64,000 nucleotides of DNA, from the NCBI RefSeq assembly GCF_004339565.1, contig NZ_SMFZ01000001.1:3720001-3784000 (forward strand), given 5' to 3'. The first letter of the stretch is position 1. Each line of letters opens with the position of its first letter. The stretch is from Pseudonocardia endophytica. GTDB taxonomy: Bacteria; Actinomycetota; Actinomycetes; Mycobacteriales; Pseudonocardiaceae. Below, piece by piece: positions 61,268 to 64,000 of the stretch. Below the pieces are notes generated by a model that did no database searches, was not told where the DNA came from, and worked only from the letters and a program-made list of their open reading frames with translations. The position numbers and the translations under genes were made by a program.

Positions 61268-62425
61268 TCAGCCGGGCAGGCGCACCGGCATCAGCAGGTG
61301 CAGGTACCCGGACTTCTCCGGAGCGGGAGCCGCGCCGTCGTCCTCGGTGGACGGTGGCGGGACCGGCCGGACCAGCGCGGGCCGGTTCGGCGTGGTGAAC
61401 GTCAACTGGGCGCGCTCGGTGTGCAGCGCCCCGAGCGAGTCCAGCAGGTAGCCGGGGTTGAACGCGATCGTCAGCGGGTTGCCGTCGAGCGCGCAGGGGA
61501 GCTCCTCCTCGGCGCTGCCGACGTCGTCCCCGCCGGCGGCCAGGCGCAGCCCGTCCTCGCCGAACTCCAGCCGGATCTGGGCGACCCGGTCCGCCACCAG
61601 CGACACGCGCTTGATCGCCTCGACGAGCGCGGCGACCTCCAGCTCGGCGGCCGTGGTCTGCTCGGTCGGGATGAGCTGGCGGAAGCGCGGGAACTCCGCG
61701 TCCAGCAGCCGGCTCGTGGACCGGCGGCCACCACCGGTGAGCCCGAGCATGCCGTCGCCGGAGGACAGCGCGATCTCGACCGTGCCGGCGCCGGAGAGCG
61801 TCTTCGCCACCTCGGCCAGCGTGCGCGCCGGTATCAGGACCGCGGTGGAGATCTCCGGGTCCTCCGGGACCCACTCCAGCTCGCGGACGGCCAGCCGGAA
61901 CCGGTCGGTCGCCGCGAGCGTCAGCTGCGAGCCCTCGATCTCCAGCCGGATGCCGGTGAGCATCGGCAGCGTGTCGTCCCGGCCGGCCGCGACGGCGACC
62001 TGGGCGACGGCCCCGGCCAAGGCGTCGGCCGCGACCGAGCCCGCGCGCTGGGGCATGTCCGGCAGCTGCGGGTAGTCCTCGACCGGCATCGTCGGGAGGC
62101 TGAAGCGGCTGTTGCCGCAGTTGATCGTGGCGCGGGCCCCGTCGACCACCAGGTCGACCGGCTTCGACGGCAGGGCGCGCGTGATGTCGGCCAGCAGCCG
62201 GCCCGAGACGAGCATCCGGCCGGGCTCGCCGACGGTCGCATCGAGCTCCACACGGGCGGACGTCTCGTAGTCGAACCCGGAGACCGTCAGGCGCTCGCCG
62301 GACTCGCCGGAGTCGGACTGGATCAGCACACCGCCCAGCACCGGGACCGGCGGCCGCGCGGGAAGGCTGCGTGCCACCCAGGCTGCGGCGTCCGCCAGGA
62401 CGTCGCGTTCGACGCGGAACTTCAT
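61268..62425 (-). CDS. dnaN: DNA polymerase III beta sliding clamp
   Basis: A 385-aa sliding clamp: [20 protein letters not shown] start, three repeated clamp domains ([26 protein letters not shown]; the partner-binding end near [11 protein letters not shown]). ATG 62425 follows GGAAGGAAC at about 8 bases; upstream in-frame sequence runs into the origin region. It converts the polymerase to a processive form. Confidence 0.97.
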   Translation of the reverse strand: MKFRVERDVLADAAAWVARSLPARPPVPVLGGVLIQSDSGESGERLTVSGFDYETSARVELDATVGEPGRMLVSGRLLADITRALPSKPVDLVVDGARATINCGNSRFSLPTMPVEDYPQLPDMPQRAGSVAADALAGAVAQVAVAAGRDDTLPMLTGIRLEIEGSQLTLAATDRFRLAVRELEWVPEDPEISTAVLIPARTLAEVAKTLSGAGTVEIALSSGDGMLGLTGGGRRSTSRLLDAEFPRFRQLIPTEQTTAAELEVAALVEAIKRVSLVADRVAQIRLEFGEDGLRLAAGGDDVGSAEEELPCALDGNPLTIAFNPGYLLDSLGALHTERAQLTFTTPNRPALVRPVPPPSTEDDGAAPAPEKSGYLHLLMPVRLPG

Positions 62426-63403
62426 CGCGGCCAGTTCCTTCCGGAGTAGGCGTGCCGGACCGGGACGCGCCGGCCCGGGTAACACCCGGGCCACGGACCT
62501 CGATCGGACGGACCAGAGACGACTCGGAGGTTCGGCGGTCGCGGACCCCGGCTCGTCGGAGGCCTCACGGTAGAGGCTCCGGCCGACAGTTTCCACGTCG
62601 CCCCGGAGCGTCGTTCGTCTGACGGTGCGTGCCCGATCGGGACGTGCCCGCGTCCCCCATCCACGTGCCTGAACTTCTTGAAGAAAGAGATAGAGAGAAA
62701 ACCAGTAGTAGACATAGGTGGTGTGCACCGTGTGGATGCACGACGTCTGCGCTGCTCAGCAGGCCGCGTCGACTGGGGACATCGTCGTGGGACGGCCGGT
62801 GAGCAACCTCGCCGGGACGTGGACGGACGCCGGCAGGCCGGATCTGTCCCGGTTCCGTCCCGGGGACGTAAGCGAGTTGTCCACCGATCCGCCCCCGTTC
62901 GTCCACGGGCCCGGGCGCGACCATCCACAGAGTTGTCCCCAGATGTGGGTGGAAGCGTGTCGAGCTGTCCACCCTGGGTGATGACGACGGCGCGGTTCGC
63001 CGCGCGTCACCGGTGCATCCAGACCCACAATGGCCACATCCGTCACAAGAATCGACACCCTGAGTGATCGGGCGGCGCCGTCGTCGATCATGACGACGGC
63101 GGGCGGTGCGCCGAACGGCCTTTACCGCACGCCGAGCGAATCGTCCGGGAGCGACACGCGCTCGATGTCGATCTCTCCCCGATGGGGACTCCGATCGCTC
63201 CCCGGATCCGGTCGACGACCCACACGGCCGTCGTCGCGAGCGGCCGCACGCGGCACGGAGACGGTGATGCACCTGTGGGTGCCGCGGGTCGCCCCGGATC
63301 GCGCCCGGTGACCGCGTCGGAGGCCCCGCATCGTCGCCGTGACCTGTGGATGTTCCGGGGTGACCGGTGGACAACCGGCCCCGGTGCGGGGTGAAGTGAT
63401 CGC
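62426..63403. other. Putative chromosomal origin (oriC) between dnaA and dnaN
   Basis: A 978-base gap without a convincing gene. DnaA-box-like 9-mers near the actinobacterial TTGTCCACA are TTGTCCACC (62877), CCATCCACA (62921), TTGTCCCCA (62933), CTGTCCACC (62965), TGTGGATGC (62731), TGTGGATGT (63345) and GGTGGACAA (63366). The only A+T/purine-rich stretch is 62669-62717, ending in TAGTAGACATAG, a candidate unwinding element. A 9-bp hairpin lies at 63077-63100. This position is oriC in most actinobacteria. Confidence 0.85.
62472..62492 (-). promoter_or_regulatory. Perfect hairpin in the dnaN leader
   Basis: GGCCCGGGT (62472-62480) pairs with ACCCGGGCC (62484-62492) around AAC. It lies 47-67 bases upstream of the dnaN ATG and could be a leader hairpin or part of the origin structure. 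Confidence 0.5.
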
Positions 63404-64000
63404 TCAGTGGCGCGCGCGGAGCTTGATCCGCGCGGTGAGCTCCTGCACCTGCTCGAACGTCTTGCGCCGGAGCGAGATCTCGTTGCGGATCTTCTTGTCG
63501 GCGTGCATGACGGTGGTGTGGTCGCGGCCGCCGAACGTCTGGCCGATCCGCGGCAGCGACAGGTCGGTCAGCTCGCGGCACAGATACATGGCGATCTGGC
63601 GGGCCTGGGCGAGCGCCTTGGTCTTCCCTGGACCGGACAGGTCCTCCAGCGTCACGCCGAAGAACTCGGCCGTGACGGCCATGATCGTCGGGGCGGTGAT
63701 CTCGGAGGCGGCCGAGTCCGGGATGAGATCGCGCAGCACGATCTCGGCGAGCTGGGTGTCCACCGACTGCCGGTTCAACGACGCGAACGCCGTGACCCGG
63801 ATCAGCGCGCCCTCCAGCTCGCGGATGTTGCGCTCGATCCGCTCCGCGATGAACTCCAGGACCTCACCGGGGACGGCGAGCCGCTCCTGGGCCGCCTTCT
63901 TGCGCAGGATCGCGATCCGCGTCTCGAGCTCGGGCGGCTGGATGTCGGTGATCAGGCCCCACTCGAACCGCGTGCGCATCCGGTCCTCGAGCGTCTCCAG
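63404..64000 (-). CDS. dnaA: Chromosomal replication initiator DnaA, 3' part
   Basis: The C-terminal 198 codons; the gene continues beyond the window and the frame is open to base 64000 (LETLEDRM before the first internal Met). Visible are the end of the AAA+ domain ([26 protein letters not shown]; sensor-2 region [16 protein letters not shown]) and domain IV with the DnaA signature [23 protein letters not shown]. It binds the nearby DnaA boxes and initiates replication. Confidence 0.98.
   Translation of the reverse strand: METLEDRMRTRFEWGLITDIQPPELETRIAILRKKAAQERLAVPGEVLEFIAERIERNIRELEGALIRVTAFASLNRQSVDTQLAEIVLRDLIPDSAASEITAPTIMAVTAEFFGVTLEDLSGPGKTKALAQARQIAMYLCRELTDLSLPRIGQTFGGRDHTTVMHADKKIRNEISLRRKTFEQVQELTARIKLRARH

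Overview
The window is high-GC actinobacterial DNA, most like Pseudonocardia or a relative. The right-hand 12 kb is the classic actinobacterial origin block read on the minus strand: dnaA (cut by the window end), an oriC-like gap with DnaA boxes, dnaN, a gnd-type dehydrogenase, recF, a DciA-family gene, gyrB, gyrA, a DUF3566 membrane protein, tRNA-Ile(GAT), a tiny DLW-39 gene and tRNA-Ala(TGC). The genus is an inference from gene content; no rRNA is present to test it.

Left of the tRNA-Ala lies about 52 kb of accessory DNA that reads as a catabolic archipelago. Positions 1-4.7 kb hold a six-component soluble diiron monooxygenase operon (order A-B-C-D-E-F, 5' end cut). It is followed by an aldehyde dehydrogenase, a class III CoA-transferase, a cupin/flavin-binding/GATase-like trio, and a LacI regulator with a ribokinase. 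Palindromes with an AAACGTTT-like core recur near several of these genes and suggest one LacI regulon. At 12.6-15.9 kb a nicotinamide phosphoribosyltransferase, a HAD phosphatase and a PRPP-synthetase paralogue form an NAD-salvage unit. At 16-20.4 kb an F420-dependent glucose-6-phosphate dehydrogenase homologue, an aldehyde dehydrogenase, an acyl-CoA dehydrogenase and a LOG-type protein follow with overlapping or close starts. An AraC regulator (20.7 kb) precedes a second monooxygenase operon (21.9-29.8 kb; order A-B-D-E-C-F). That operon is headed by a DJ-1-like protein and two SnoaL-like proteins and ends with small accessory genes. A GntR regulator, a CoA-transferase and a second DJ-1 protein come next.

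At 32.8-38.6 kb a TetR-controlled divergent locus pairs a thiolase-like lyase plus DUF35 protein with a Rieske oxygenase, an unknown protein and an acyl-CoA ligase. At 38.8-46.1 kb there are an amidohydrolase, IclR and TetR regulators, a meta-cleavage set (ring-cleavage product hydrolase, extradiol dioxygenase, flavoprotein hydroxylase) and an acyltransferase.

The 46.3-51.9 kb segment is a small integrated island, bounded by a 48-bp repeat of the tRNA-Ala 3' half. An older tRNA fragment lies at 38.6 kb. The island's tyrosine integrase is split by an IS481-family insertion with a clean 6-bp target duplication, and removing the insertion restores the frame exactly. Its cargo is more A+T-rich than the surroundings: a soluble eukaryotic-type Ser/Thr kinase, a divergent small protein that may share the kinase promoter region, a possible phosphoribosyltransferase-fold protein, a ribbon-helix-helix-like protein and a truncated isochorismatase. 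This cargo is the best candidate here for an undescribed system, although its function cannot be read from sequence alone.
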